Source: Fidelibacterota bacterium
Lineage (GTDB): Bacteria; Fidelibacterota; Marinisomatia; Marinisomatales; CAZVFT01
NCBI GenBank assembly: GCA_014381485.1
Contig: JACNLN010000124.1
Coordinates: forward strand, 1 to 23,057
Direction: 5' to 3'
Length of the DNA stretch: 23,057 nucleotides
Below the pieces are notes generated by a model. The model was given only the letters and a program-made list of their open reading frames with translations. It was not told the origin of the DNA and ran no database searches. Every line of letters begins with the position of its first letter. The stretch's first letter is position 1. The translations under genes and the position numbers were made by a program. Positions 7,594 to 16,532 of this stretch are shown piece after piece.

Positions 7594-8073
7594 TCACTTT
7601 ATGGTATTTAGTATCATCTCACATGCGGCTGGGATGGAATCTGTGATGATTTTTGATAAACCGGGGGAAACCTCCTCAGGTATATTTTTTACCTGTATTG
7701 ATATAATTCGTACATCAACTCCACACATATTTTTTAACTCCCTCAGAAGGTTTGAAGTGGGTAGCTGATGCATGGAAAAATCGTCAATCTTTTTTTCTGG
7801 AATATCAGATATGTCAAGTTCGAATATCTCGCCTGGGGATCTTCCCGCATCAACGGCATCAACAATTATAATCTTCTTTGGCCGCTTATCGCTTAAAACA
7901 ATAGTAAACAGTATTTTTCTTACACTCGAACCCACATTCATAACATAGACTTGAGGTGGGATCTTGTAGTTTTTTTGAAAATACTCTACTACTTCCGGAC
8001 CAAACCCGTCATCCCCAAAAAGAATGTTGCCACATCCTAATACCAATGTTTCACTGTTCCAATAGTTCGACAT
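7594..8073 (-). CDS. [NiFe] hydrogenase maturation protease
   Basis: The 159-residue protein matches the HycI/FrhD/HyaD endopeptidase family in length and pattern: LVLGCGNILFGDDGFGPEVV at the N-terminus (D21/D22), IIVDAVDAG (D72/D75) and FSMHQLP (H102). These supply the acidic and histidine residues that bind nickel in the immature large subunit. The family cuts off the large-subunit C-terminal tail once the NiFe site is loaded. The neighbouring large subunit retains a 25-residue tail after its final DPCxxCxxH motif, so it is a plausible substrate. A terminator-like hairpin separates the protease gene from the hydrogenase operon. The other maturation genes (hypABCDEF) are not in the window. 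Confidence 0.9.
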   Translation of the reverse strand: MSNYWNSETLVLGCGNILFGDDGFGPEVVEYFQKNYKIPPQVYVMNVGSSVRKILFTIVLSDKRPKKIIIVDAVDAGRSPGEIFELDISDIPEKKIDDFSMHQLPTSNLLRELKNMCGVDVRIISIQVKNIPEEVSPGLSKIITDSIPAACEMILNTIK

Positions 8074-8093
8074 ATTTTAGTGTAAGTGTATAA

Positions 8094-8130
8094 AAAAGGG
8101 TATAGCCCGTTCAAGGCTTATACCCCTTTT
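8094..8130 (-). terminator. Rho-independent terminator after the hydrogenase operon
   Basis: On the - strand GGTATAAGCC and GGCTATACC pair with one bulged base around a TTGAACG loop, extended by AAAAGG/CCTTTTTT, and run into a T tract. A second perfect stem (TCCCTT at 8135-8140 and AAGGGA at 8144-8149) lies just before it. Together they occupy the gap between the large-subunit stop codon and the protease start, so some read-through may be needed to express the protease. Confidence 0.75.
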
Positions 8131-8187
8131 CAATTCCCTTCAAAAGGGATTTCACACTTATTTAGCTACTCTAAAAGACTCTGGTGA

Positions 8188-9633
8188 TCAGTTTTTGAAG
8201 GAATCTTTCAAATTCCCATCAGCATCCACAATATCAACGCAGACTGCTATACGACCATCGAGGTTGTGAGTGGCACAGGAAAGACAGGGATCATATGCCC
8301 GAATTGACATTTCAACCATATTCAAAATGCCCTGGTCGTAATTCCCATCTTTAATCAGAGTTTTCGCTGCCTGGTTCACAGACATATTGATAGGCGCATT
8401 GTTGTGTGTTGTGCCAACAATCAGGTTAACATTCGTAACCAGACCCTTTTCATCCGTTTCATAATCGTGAATGAGCGTGCCCCTCGGCGCTTCTGTGCAA
8501 CCAATACCTTTTGAAGCACGAGGAGTTACAGGAACCCTTGTTTCGGTGCTAGTGATTTCCGGATCGTTCAAGAGTTCCACAACGTGTTCGGCATTGTACA
8601 ACAATTCAATTAACCTTGCCCAGTGATACAGAAGAGTCAATTGAGCTGGACGACCGAATGCCGCTCTGAATTCCTCAAATTCCTTCTGTGCCAGCGGTGT
8701 TGCCATCTTATCCGCTACGTTGATCCTCGCCAGTGCGTTTGTCCGGTAGATTCCTTTTGGATCATCAATATCCATCGAAAAACCATCACCCCAGGATTTG
8801 GCATACGGGAATTTCAGATATGACCAGTCCTGGATTCTTTCCGAAATGTAATCGGTGTACTGTTCGTACGCGAAGTCCTCGTAAGATCCATCTGGTTTCA
8901 TGAGTCTGAGTTTGCCGTCGTAAACGTTCAGGGTTCCGTCGTCGGTAACAGTCCCCATGAAACCTGTATTGATAACACCAAGTGTTTTAACCGTATCCAA
9001 ATATTTCGGGAAGATACTCTCCTTAGCAAAGGCGATAGAGAACTTAGCGAACTCCAGTACCTCTTCTGCCATTGGAAGAACCTTATCCCTTTCTGCCTTG
9101 GTTAATGGCTTGCTGAATCCTCCAGGAACAGCAGTAACCGGATGAATAGATTTACCGGAAACAATCTCGAGTATTTCTGCGCCTAAATGTCGGTTACGCA
9201 CCACCTTTTGTCCAATCTCAGGATGAGTTTGTGCAATACCAATGACGTTCCGAACGGAATAATCAGCGTCAGGTCCCATGACGAAATCAGGTCCAGCCAG
9301 AAAGAAAAAGTGTAGGATGTGTTCCTCAGTGAATGCTATGCTGTTACAGAGATCACGGAGTTTTGTCCCTGCTGGTGGAGGTTCTACACCAAATACTGCA
9401 TCATTTGCTTTAGCGGACGCCAGATGATGTGACCAGGGACAAACTCCACAGATACTCGTAACAATCCTGGGGAGTTCTTCTACAGGTCTGCCGATACAGA
9501 ATTTTTCAAACCCTCTCAATTCAACAACATTTACCTTGGTATCAGCTACATTACCTGTATCATCAAGTTGTATTATAATCTTAGCATGACCTTCAATCCT
9601 TGAAACTGGTTGTATGACTATTTTTTTACCCAT
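8188..9633 (-). CDS. mvhA: [NiFe] hydrogenase large subunit, group 3 (MvhA-like)
   Basis: The 481-residue protein carries both nickel-ligating motifs: SICGVC (C62, C65) and DPCLSCATH (C450, C453, H456). It also has the N-terminal RIEGHAKI and RGFEKF elements of cytoplasmic group 3 hydrogenases (F420-reducing, Mvh or NAD-linked). The 25 residues after H456 are the expected maturation tail. The enzyme oxidises H2 or reduces protons in the cytoplasm, passing electrons through MvhG and MvhD to the HdrA core. The ribosome site AAGGAGG overlaps the end of mvhG, and the genes are six bases apart. Group 3c (Mvh, heterodisulfide reductase-linked) is favoured because of the adjacent MvhD and HdrABC-type genes. 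Confidence 0.96.
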   Translation of the reverse strand: MGKKIVIQPVSRIEGHAKIIIQLDDTGNVADTKVNVVELRGFEKFCIGRPVEELPRIVTSICGVCPWSHHLASAKANDAVFGVEPPPAGTKLRDLCNSIAFTEEHILHFFFLAGPDFVMGPDADYSVRNVIGIAQTHPEIGQKVVRNRHLGAEILEIVSGKSIHPVTAVPGGFSKPLTKAERDKVLPMAEEVLEFAKFSIAFAKESIFPKYLDTVKTLGVINTGFMGTVTDDGTLNVYDGKLRLMKPDGSYEDFAYEQYTDYISERIQDWSYLKFPYAKSWGDGFSMDIDDPKGIYRTNALARINVADKMATPLAQKEFEEFRAAFGRPAQLTLLYHWARLIELLYNAEHVVELLNDPEITSTETRVPVTPRASKGIGCTEAPRGTLIHDYETDEKGLVTNVNLIVGTTHNNAPINMSVNQAAKTLIKDGNYDQGILNMVEMSIRAYDPCLSCATHNLDGRIAVCVDIVDADGNLKDSFKN

Positions 9634-9638
9634 TTCTA

Positions 9639-10583
9639 TTACCTCCTTACCCTGGTTGGTAAAGGTCTCAGGCGATTTTGTGCGCCTATGTACCTGTTAA
9701 ACAATGCCCGTCTATCATCAATAAGTTTTGCATCGAGTCCTACACTTGAAAGTGCTGTCATCATATCAACCAGTGGTTTGGCATCTTTTCTTATCGGACC
9801 GAAACAACCACGACAAGGCATAAAACCCTTGACGCATCGCGGTACAACCTGTTCTTCTGCATCATACTGTTTACCACAGCCGGATTTCGTGACAGGCCCC
9901 AGACAGAGTATACCCTGTTCATTAAAACATCTCAGCGTATCATACTCACCAGGGGTGAACTCTGCATCCTGCAGGGGTCTTTTCAAACCGACGTCACTCT
10001 TCTCTTTCCGTAACGTTGGACAATCATCACAGACACTTCTTTCTGGAAGTTCAAATGGCTTGCCCTCGAGAAGACAGGTCAAGGCTTCCAGGATAATAAC
10101 TGGATTAATCGGACAACCGGGGATATAGAGATCCACATCAACCACTTCATCAACGGCATAAACCTTGTCAGTAAGAGGGGGGATATCTTCAGATGGATTG
10201 TCAGCAGACTCGGTGGTAATGGAATCCCTGTAAACCTTTTCTAAAAGATCGTCCACGTTATACATATTAGCAAGCGCCGGAATCCCTCCGTAACATGCAC
10301 ATGAACCAAGTGCAATTAGAGTTTTGCACTTTTTTCGCATCTCTTCTGTTACATGTCTCTCCTTCTCGTTTCTTATCCCGCCGGAAATCATCCCCACGTC
10401 GGCTTCGGGGATCTCAAGCTCACTTTTTTCGCCTATCTGGCCGAAGTACTTATGATCCATCAACACCGGCATGTGGACGAATTCAAGAGACGGAAGCAAA
10501 TCGAGAAGCTTCTCTCCTAAGTCAAGAATGGATACTTCGCATCCACCACAAATGTTAAGCCATTCTTCTGCTACTTTTACCAT
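9639..10583 (-). CDS. mvhG: [NiFe] hydrogenase small subunit (MvhG-like)
   Basis: I place the start at 10583 (MVKVAEEWL...) because AAGGAG lies six bases upstream; the ATG at 10589 would directly abut that site. The 314-residue protein has the proximal-cluster ligands ICGGC (C12, C15), GSCACYGG (C95) and IPGCPINP (C157). It also has a cysteine-rich second half (CDDC at 185-188, C219, C227, C236, C250 and PCRGC at 257-260) for two further Fe-S clusters. This is the soluble group 3 form, without a signal peptide or membrane anchor. It carries electrons from the NiFe site to MvhD and the HdrA core. It lies directly upstream of mvhA and downstream of the 66-aa gene. Confidence 0.95.
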   Translation of the reverse strand: MVKVAEEWLNICGGCEVSILDLGEKLLDLLPSLEFVHMPVLMDHKYFGQIGEKSELEIPEADVGMISGGIRNEKERHVTEEMRKKCKTLIALGSCACYGGIPALANMYNVDDLLEKVYRDSITTESADNPSEDIPPLTDKVYAVDEVVDVDLYIPGCPINPVIILEALTCLLEGKPFELPERSVCDDCPTLRKEKSDVGLKRPLQDAEFTPGEYDTLRCFNEQGILCLGPVTKSGCGKQYDAEEQVVPRCVKGFMPCRGCFGPIRKDAKPLVDMMTALSSVGLDAKLIDDRRALFNRYIGAQNRLRPLPTRVRR

Positions 10584-10625
10584 ATTCATCTCCTTATTAT
10601 AGTGTTAAATTTTGTTTATTTTTCA

Positions 10626-10826
10626 TTATACAGGTTCACCTTCAACTACAACTTCAGTGACAACCCGTCTTGTAAACACAGAGGATTTTCCACCCTCCTC
10701 TATGAGTTTCGTCTCGAAACCGTCTTTACTGTACTTTGAAGCATTTTCTTTGGCAGCGGATTCTGATTCATAATCCTCACCATCCCACATAAATTTTTTA
10801 CCATCAATTATTTTAAAACTATCCAA
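10626..10826 (-). CDS. Small conserved-looking protein within the hydrogenase operon
   Basis: The 66-residue frame starts at TTG (10826), with AGAGGT seven bases upstream; there is no better start. It is acidic and lysine-rich, with an N-terminal KIIDGKKFMWDG strand pair, a YESESAAKENASKYSKDGFET helix and a C-terminal FTRRVVTEVVVEGEP strand, so a small alpha/beta fold is likely. It has no cysteines, so it is not a redox carrier. It sits between mvhD and mvhG in the same direction, with 73 bp and about 40 bp on each side. A role in assembly or complex stability is a guess. I do not recognise the family. Confidence 0.75.
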   Translation of the reverse strand: MDSFKIIDGKKFMWDGEDYESESAAKENASKYSKDGFETKLIEEGGKSSVFTRRVVTEVVVEGEPV

Positions 10827-10899
10827 TTTTGATACCTCTTTGGTGCATCACGAATTTAGAGTCCTCAAATCAAATTACACAAACAAAATTAATTTTTCA

Positions 10900-11310
10900 C
10901 TAACTATACGGACTTGGTCCAAGTTCCTTCACAGTATCAACCATTTCGGTCATTACTTGTGCGAATTTGGGTCCTTCTGAAGCAGAAATCCACTCAAGCC
11001 TGAAACGTTCTTCTTCTATACCGAAATCTTCGAGCATAAGGGTTATTGCATCAGCCCTATTCTCTGTCTTCACATTCCCATCTATGTAGTGACAATCACC
11101 AATGTGACAGCCACAAATTATTACCCCATCTGCACCGTTAGTAAGTGCATCGATTACAAGATTCGGATGTACCATACTTGAGCACATAACCCTTATTATC
11201 CTGACGTTGGGGGGATACTGTAATCTCGAGACACCGGCAAGATCCGCCCCCGCATAAGAACACCAGTTGCAGCAAAAAGCAATTATTTTAGGTTCAAATT
11301 CATCTTGCAT
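10900..11310 (-). CDS. mvhD: MvhD-like [2Fe-2S] protein
   Basis: The 136-residue protein matches the MvhD family in length and cysteine pattern: FCCNWC (C13, C14, C17), VMCSS (C43) and GCHIGDC (C66 or C68, C73). MvhD binds a [2Fe-2S] cluster and bridges the hydrogenase MvhAG to HdrA. The start codon overlaps the stop codon of the NuoG-HdrA gene (TGATG), so translation is coupled. This direct coupling of MvhD to an HdrA C-terminus is what the known Mvh-Hdr complexes have. No fusion or truncation is seen. Confidence 0.95.
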   Translation of the reverse strand: MQDEFEPKIIAFCCNWCSYAGADLAGVSRLQYPPNVRIIRVMCSSMVHPNLVIDALTNGADGVIICGCHIGDCHYIDGNVKTENRADAITLMLEDFGIEEERFRLEWISASEGPKFAQVMTEMVDTVKELGPSPYS

Positions 11311-14300
11311 CAGACTACTCCTAATGCTGCGTTTACTTGAGCACCAATTTGATCCAACTGAAATCCTCTTACCAATATTCCTTTCTTAGGACACGTGCCC
11401 TGACATCCTCCACAACCTTTACAGGCAGATTCGTTAACTTCCACTGTCTTTTTTACCGCACCATTTCTCATATATTCAATCAACGTTATTGCATTATAAG
11501 GACAGGGCTCAATACAGTATGCACAACCATCGCAATTTTCATCTACTACTTGAGAAATGTTCGCTTCCAGCTCTATACTGTCTTTTGAAAGTATAGTAGC
11601 TGCTCTTGAAGCAGCTGCCTGAGCCTGAATTATACTTTCTTCAATTGATTTTGCTGAATGTGCCATACCGCATAAAAATACACCATCCGTGGCAAAATCA
11701 ACCGGGCGCAACTTCATGTGTGCTTCAAGGAAAAATCCGTTGCTGTCCAGTGGAACTTTCAAGAATTGAGCAATTGAATCATTATCCTTGCTGGGAACAA
11801 TTCCCGCTGACAAGACTACCATATCTGCTGATATTTCAATGGGCAATTTCAACGACTGATCAAAAACCTCAACTTGTAACCCATTGCCATTTCTTGAAAC
11901 TTTCGGCTCCTCTTTTTCTTCGTAGCGCATGAATATCACATCTTTATTTCTTGCCTGCGAGTAATAACTTTCTCTAAATCCGTAAGTTCTTATGTCTCTG
12001 TAAAGTATGTAAACGTTCGTTTCGGGCGACTGCTCTTTGATTTTCAACGCATTTTTTATTGATTCGGTGCAACAGACTCTGGAGCAATAAGGTCTGTCAT
12101 CGTTGCGTGAACCAACGCACTGAATCATGACAATCGTTTTGGGTGGTTGCTTTCCGGTGTTCGTCAGCCAGTCACCATTTTTTGACAAGCGTTTTTCAAG
12201 CTCAAGTTGCGTTATGACGCTTTTATCCTCACCATACAGGTACTCCTTCGGCTGATATTCGCTTGCACCGGTTGCGACAATCACGATTCCATGTTCAATT
12301 TCCTTCGAACTGCCATTTACTGAGACTTTTGTGGTGAAATTCCCGATTGAGCCTTCAAGACTTTCTATTTTTGCATCAGTGAACAGATGGATTTTATTGT
12401 CAGAATTCACTTTTTTAACAATAGAACTTAATTCATCAAGTGGTTTTTCTCTGTTCAGCAAATAATGAATGCGATTCAGATTACCACCGAGTTGTTTTTC
12501 TTTTTCGATAAGATAAACATCAAATCCTTGTTTTTCCAGTTCAACAGCGGATGTCATTCCAGCAAGTCCACCGCCGATAACGAGAGCGGATTTATTTATT
12601 TCAAGAGATCTTTTCTGCAACGGATCCAATAATTTCACTTTGGCAATTGCCATTCTTACCAGATCTTTTGATTTTTCTGTAGCTTTTTCAGGTTCGTGCA
12701 TATGAACCCACGAGCATTGATCCCTGATATTTGCCATCTCAAAGAGATACGGGTTGAGCCCAATCTCTCGAAGCGTATTTCTAAAAAGAGGTTCGTGGGT
12801 TCTTGGTGTACAAGAGGCAACCACCACACGATTCAAGTTATGCTCTATTATTTTCTCTTTTATCACCTCCTGGGTGTCATTTGAACAGGTGTACAAATTA
12901 TTCTCTGCATATACAACATTGGGTAATGTCTTTGCATACTCAACAACATCTGGAACGTTCACTACCCCCGCAATATTAGTTCCGCAATGGCAAACAAATA
13001 CGCCAATTCTCGGTTCCTGTCCCTGTACGTCTATCTCCGGTGGATATTCTTTGGGAACGATCAGGCTACCCCTAACATCTTTCAGCAGAGATAAAATGTT
13101 AGAAGCTGCCCCCGATGCCTGCATGACAGTTTCGGGAATATCTTTCGGTTCCGTAAAGGGACCGGCTACAAAAATCCCATCACGTGTGGATTCGGTTGGA
13201 TGGAAGACGGACGTTTTGCAAAAGTCAAATTCGTTTAATTCTATATCAAATTGCTCGGCAATTTGCTCCGCTGTTTTTGGTGGTGTTAGTCCGATTGATA
13301 AAACAACCAAATCGTATTCATTTTCCACCTTCCGGTCATCTTCAGACAGATATTGTATTAATAGATTTTTAGTCTCCGGAATTTCCTTCACAACAGGCAC
13401 ACGACAACGAATGTAGTTCACACCTTGTGATTGAGCCCGTTTGTAATATTCATCGAAACCCTTGCTGAAGGCTCGAACGTCCATGAAAAAAATGTCAGTC
13501 TCCACGCCTTCGCTTATATGCTCTTTTGCTATTATTGCTTCCTTTGTGGCATACATGCAGCATACAGAGGAGCAATAATCGTGTTCTTGATCACGAGATC
13601 CAACACACTGAATAAATGCTATTCTTTTGGGTACTTTTTTGTCAAATGGTCTTAAAACATGACCAAAGTACGGTCCTGACGCGTTTAATATCCTTTCAAA
13701 TTCTATTGATGTAATCACATTCGGATATCGCTTATACCCGAATTCTCCATCTATTTTTGGATCATACAAATCAGCTCCCGGCGACAAAATAACTGCGCCT
13801 ACATCCAGATCTATCATTTCCTCCTTTTGGTCATAGTCAATTGCTTTTGCTTCGCACACCTCTTCACAAATTTTACATTGTTCATAATTCAGGTAAATGC
13901 ATTTATCCTCATCAATTGACGGAGTATTGGGAATTGCTTGAGGATAAAGAATATGTATAGCGGGTTTTTCGTCTAAACCAAAATTATAGGGATTTGGAAT
14001 GGGCAGGAGGTCATTTTCACTTGTTAGCTCTGATACTTTTTTCCCGACGGGGCAGATAAAATCACAGGCACCACAGGTCCAACACATTTCGTTATACTTA
14101 CTAAATGGCGGCTCAACTTTCTTCTTCGATCCTCTCCCGGAGAAGCCGACAGCCATTCTGCCCATTCTCTCCCGGCAAATTCTTTCACAAAGCCCGCAAT
14201 AAATACAATCGTCATATTTCTTCTCAATCCGGGGTTCTACAACACCCAGCTCGGAAGCAATTCTCTGGATCTTCTCAGAATCGGGGCATCGTGCGAGAAG

Positions 14301-14576
14301 AAGCTCGGCAACGATTTTTCGGGCTCCTTTTACACGATCCGTATCGGTTTTGATGGAAAGACCGTTCAATGCCGGATAGGAACAGGATGCCTGGATAGAG
14401 GGGGCTCTTCCTTCCTGTTCAATCTCAACAAGACATAACCTGCAGGCACCGTAAGGAGTAAGCGCTTTGTGATGACATAGTGTTAGTATCTTTATCCCAG
14501 CACTCTCAATACATTCTAGCAGTGTTTTGCCTTCTTCAAACTCAGCTTTATTGCCATTGATAGTCAGCTCTATCAC
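11310..14576 (-). CDS. hdrA: Fusion: NuoG-like N-terminus, C-terminal part of one HdrA, and a complete second HdrA
   Basis: The 1088-residue protein starts at GTG (14576) after AGGGGG. Residues 1-180 are NuoG-like: a plant-type [2Fe-2S] site (C34, C45, C48, C65) and two [4Fe-4S] motifs (C124-C134; C165, C168, C171, C175). Residues about 197-500 match the middle and end of a bacterial HdrA/QmoA-like flavoprotein: AIHILYPQAIPN, Fe-S cysteines C226, C234, C237 and C241, IQCVGSRDQEHDYC and a final DGIFVAGPF...MQASGAA segment. This unit has no Rossmann GxGxxG of its own. Residues 521-1088 are a second HdrA with its N-terminal Cys domain (VCHCGTN, LYTC, VASCTPRTHE), FAD site (ALVIGGGLAGM), a second IQCVGSR motif and two C-terminal ferredoxin motifs (C1015-C1025, C1052-C1062). 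The expected function is flavin-based electron branching. The missing half of the first unit is in the gene at 16917-17807. Confidence 0.92.
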   Translation of the reverse strand: MIELTINGNKAEFEEGKTLLECIESAGIKILTLCHHKALTPYGACRLCLVEIEQEGRAPSIQASCSYPALNGLSIKTDTDRVKGARKIVAELLLARCPDSEKIQRIASELGVVEPRIEKKYDDCIYCGLCERICRERMGRMAVGFSGRGSKKKVEPPFSKYNEMCWTCGACDFICPVGKKVSELTSENDLLPIPNPYNFGLDEKPAIHILYPQAIPNTPSIDEDKCIYLNYEQCKICEEVCEAKAIDYDQKEEMIDLDVGAVILSPGADLYDPKIDGEFGYKRYPNVITSIEFERILNASGPYFGHVLRPFDKKVPKRIAFIQCVGSRDQEHDYCSSVCCMYATKEAIIAKEHISEGVETDIFFMDVRAFSKGFDEYYKRAQSQGVNYIRCRVPVVKEIPETKNLLIQYLSEDDRKVENEYDLVVLSIGLTPPKTAEQIAEQFDIELNEFDFCKTSVFHPTESTRDGIFVAGPFTEPKDIPETVMQASGAASNILSLLKDVRGSLIVPKEYPPEIDVQGQEPRIGVFVCHCGTNIAGVVNVPDVVEYAKTLPNVVYAENNLYTCSNDTQEVIKEKIIEHNLNRVVVASCTPRTHEPLFRNTLREIGLNPYLFEMANIRDQCSWVHMHEPEKATEKSKDLVRMAIAKVKLLDPLQKRSLEINKSALVIGGGLAGMTSAVELEKQGFDVYLIEKEKQLGGNLNRIHYLLNREKPLDELSSIVKKVNSDNKIHLFTDAKIESLEGSIGNFTTKVSVNGSSKEIEHGIVIVATGASEYQPKEYLYGEDKSVITQLELEKRLSKNGDWLTNTGKQPPKTIVMIQCVGSRNDDRPYCSRVCCTESIKNALKIKEQSPETNVYILYRDIRTYGFRESYYSQARNKDVIFMRYEEKEEPKVSRNGNGLQVEVFDQSLKLPIEISADMVVLSAGIVPSKDNDSIAQFLKVPLDSNGFFLEAHMKLRPVDFATDGVFLCGMAHSAKSIEESIIQAQAAASRAATILSKDSIELEANISQVVDENCDGCAYCIEPCPYNAITLIEYMRNGAVKKTVEVNESACKGCGGCQGTCPKKGILVRGFQLDQIGAQVNAALGVV

Positions 14577-14648
14577 ACCGACCCCCTGTTTTTGATTATA
14601 TTTTTAAACAGGAAATTGTTATAAAATTTCATATTTCTAAAATCCATT

Positions 14649-16532
14649 CTATTCTGTTTTTTTCTTCTTTTTCTTTTTCGGAACAGGAATAATCTCTGAT
14701 AGCTGTTTGAGATCATCCATATCGTTGCCGGTAACTTTTATTACGGCAGAAACCTTTGGAGGACACTCTTCCAGGCACTGTCCGCATTTTGTACATTTGT
14801 CTTGGTCTATAATGTGCACATATTTTAATTCACCAAGAATAGCGTTAGCGGGACAATTTTTTAGACATTTAAGGCAGCCAATACATTTATCAGGATCAAT
14901 ATAATACTGAATCAAGTTTCTGCAGACGAGTGCGGGACATCTTTTCTCTTTAATATGCGCTTCATATTCATCCCTGAAATATCTCAATGTTGAAAGGACG
15001 GGATTAGGTAACGTCTGGCCGAGCCCGCACATGGAGGCATCTTTAATAGTTTCTCCCAGTTCTTCTAGAAATTCCACATCACCTTCACGGCCTTCACCAT
15101 TCGTTATTCGAGTGAGCACTTCAAGCAATGCTTCACTTCCATCACGGCAGGCTACGCATTTCCCGCAGGACTCATCATTTGTAAACTGGATAAAGAATTT
15201 GGATACATCAACCACACATGTATCTTCATCCATGACGATCATGCCGCCGGAGCCCATCATTGAACCCGCTTTTTGCAATGATTCAAAATCTATGGGAGCA
15301 TCTAAAAGGTCTGCTGGTATGCAACCTCCAGATGGACCTCCAGTTTGTACTGCTTTAAATTCTTTTCCATCCGGGATTCCGCCGCCGATATCATAGATTA
15401 CATCACGGAGATTTATTCCCATGGGTACTTCAATAAGCCCGGTATTATTTATCTTCCCGACGAGTGAGAATATTTTAGTTCCTTTGGATGTCTCTGTACC
15501 TATCCCCGAATACCAGTCTGCACCCCTGGTAATTATCACAGGCACATTCGCCAGTGTCTCCACGTTATTTATAACTGTCGGACATCCCCAGAGGCCTTCC
15601 TGCGCTGGGAAAGGCGGACGCTGTCTGGGTTCGGGTATATCTCCCTCGATCGAATGAATCAGTGAAGTTTCTTCTCCACATACAAAAGCACCCGAACCTT
15701 CTCTTATCTCAATATCAAAATCAAAACCGGAGCCTAAAATATCTTTACCTAGAAGCCCGTATTCTCTAGCTTGGGAAATAGCAGTTTTCATCCGATCTAC
15801 AGCAAGTTGATACTCTGTTCTCATATAAATGAATGCTTCTGATGAACCGATTGCATATCCAGCAATAAACATACCTTCAATAACAGCATGAGGATCAGAC
15901 TCAATCAAACTTCTGTCCATATACGCACCCGGGTCACCTTCATCACAGTTTGCTATCAAGTATTTAGGCGTCTTTTTCTGTTGACTTGCGATTTTCCATT
16001 TCACCCCTGTTGGAAAACCAGCACCACCTCGACCACGTAGCCCGGATATTTTCACTTCTTCAATAACTTCGTCAGGTGACATTGAGGTTAGAACTTTTTC
16101 AATTGCAACGTAGCCGTCTCTTGCGATGTAATCGTCAATTTTTTCAGGATCAATAATTCCTTTATTCCTCAGAACAACCAAAAGCTGTTTTTTGAAGAAG
16201 GGTATATCCGAAAGCATCGGGAGCACTTCTTTTTCTTCCGGCGGTGTAAACATTAGTTTCTCTATGGGCCTACCTTTGAGAAAGTGTTCTTCGACAAGAT
16301 GGGGTATATCATCCAGAGTGAGCCAACCGTAGAATATATTATCGGGTATAACAACCATGAGCGGACCTTGACCGCAAAAACCATTACAACCAGTTTGTAC
16401 TACAGAAACTTCCTTTTCAAGTCCGCGAGCAGCTATCTCCTTTTCTAGTCCTTCTATAATTTGGAACGCACCGCCAGCAACACAGCCCGTTCCTGCGCAT
16501 AACATTAATTCTATGCGCCTTTTTTCAACCAT
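14649..16532 (-). CDS. nuoF: NuoF/HndC-like NAD(H)- and FMN-binding subunit
   Basis: The 627-residue protein has the layout of NuoF-like subunits of soluble hydrogenases. An N-terminal thioredoxin-like [2Fe-2S] domain (C12, C17, C49, C53) is followed by the NADH site GLRGRGGAGFPTG (164-176) and the FMN site ANCDEGDPGAYMDR (194-207). A [4Fe-4S] site follows (ESCGKCVAC, C456-C462, with C502). Two C-terminal ferredoxin motifs (C550-C560, C580-C590) complete it. This is the entry or exit point for NAD(P)H electrons; the cofactor preference cannot be read with confidence. The start overlaps the HndB stop (TAATG). The protein ends in a run of seven lysines. Confidence 0.95.
   Translation of the reverse strand: MVEKRRIELMLCAGTGCVAGGAFQIIEGLEKEIAARGLEKEVSVVQTGCNGFCGQGPLMVVIPDNIFYGWLTLDDIPHLVEEHFLKGRPIEKLMFTPPEEKEVLPMLSDIPFFKKQLLVVLRNKGIIDPEKIDDYIARDGYVAIEKVLTSMSPDEVIEEVKISGLRGRGGAGFPTGVKWKIASQQKKTPKYLIANCDEGDPGAYMDRSLIESDPHAVIEGMFIAGYAIGSSEAFIYMRTEYQLAVDRMKTAISQAREYGLLGKDILGSGFDFDIEIREGSGAFVCGEETSLIHSIEGDIPEPRQRPPFPAQEGLWGCPTVINNVETLANVPVIITRGADWYSGIGTETSKGTKIFSLVGKINNTGLIEVPMGINLRDVIYDIGGGIPDGKEFKAVQTGGPSGGCIPADLLDAPIDFESLQKAGSMMGSGGMIVMDEDTCVVDVSKFFIQFTNDESCGKCVACRDGSEALLEVLTRITNGEGREGDVEFLEELGETIKDASMCGLGQTLPNPVLSTLRYFRDEYEAHIKEKRCPALVCRNLIQYYIDPDKCIGCLKCLKNCPANAILGELKYVHIIDQDKCTKCGQCLEECPPKVSAVIKVTGNDMDDLKQLSEIIPVPKKKKKKKTE

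Noticed and set aside
9610..10128. A 172-codon open frame opposite mvhG
   Set aside because: The opposite strand encodes conserved hydrogenase motifs, and this frame has low-complexity, unrecognisable content.
12754..13416. A 220-codon open frame on the + strand inside the HdrA gene
   Set aside because: It lies opposite a well-conserved Fe-S/flavoprotein coding region, has no ribosome site and no recognisable motif. It is an antisense by-product.
11310..14576. Selenocysteine in HdrA
   Set aside because: No in-frame TGA is present in the coding region, and the cysteine motifs are encoded normally.
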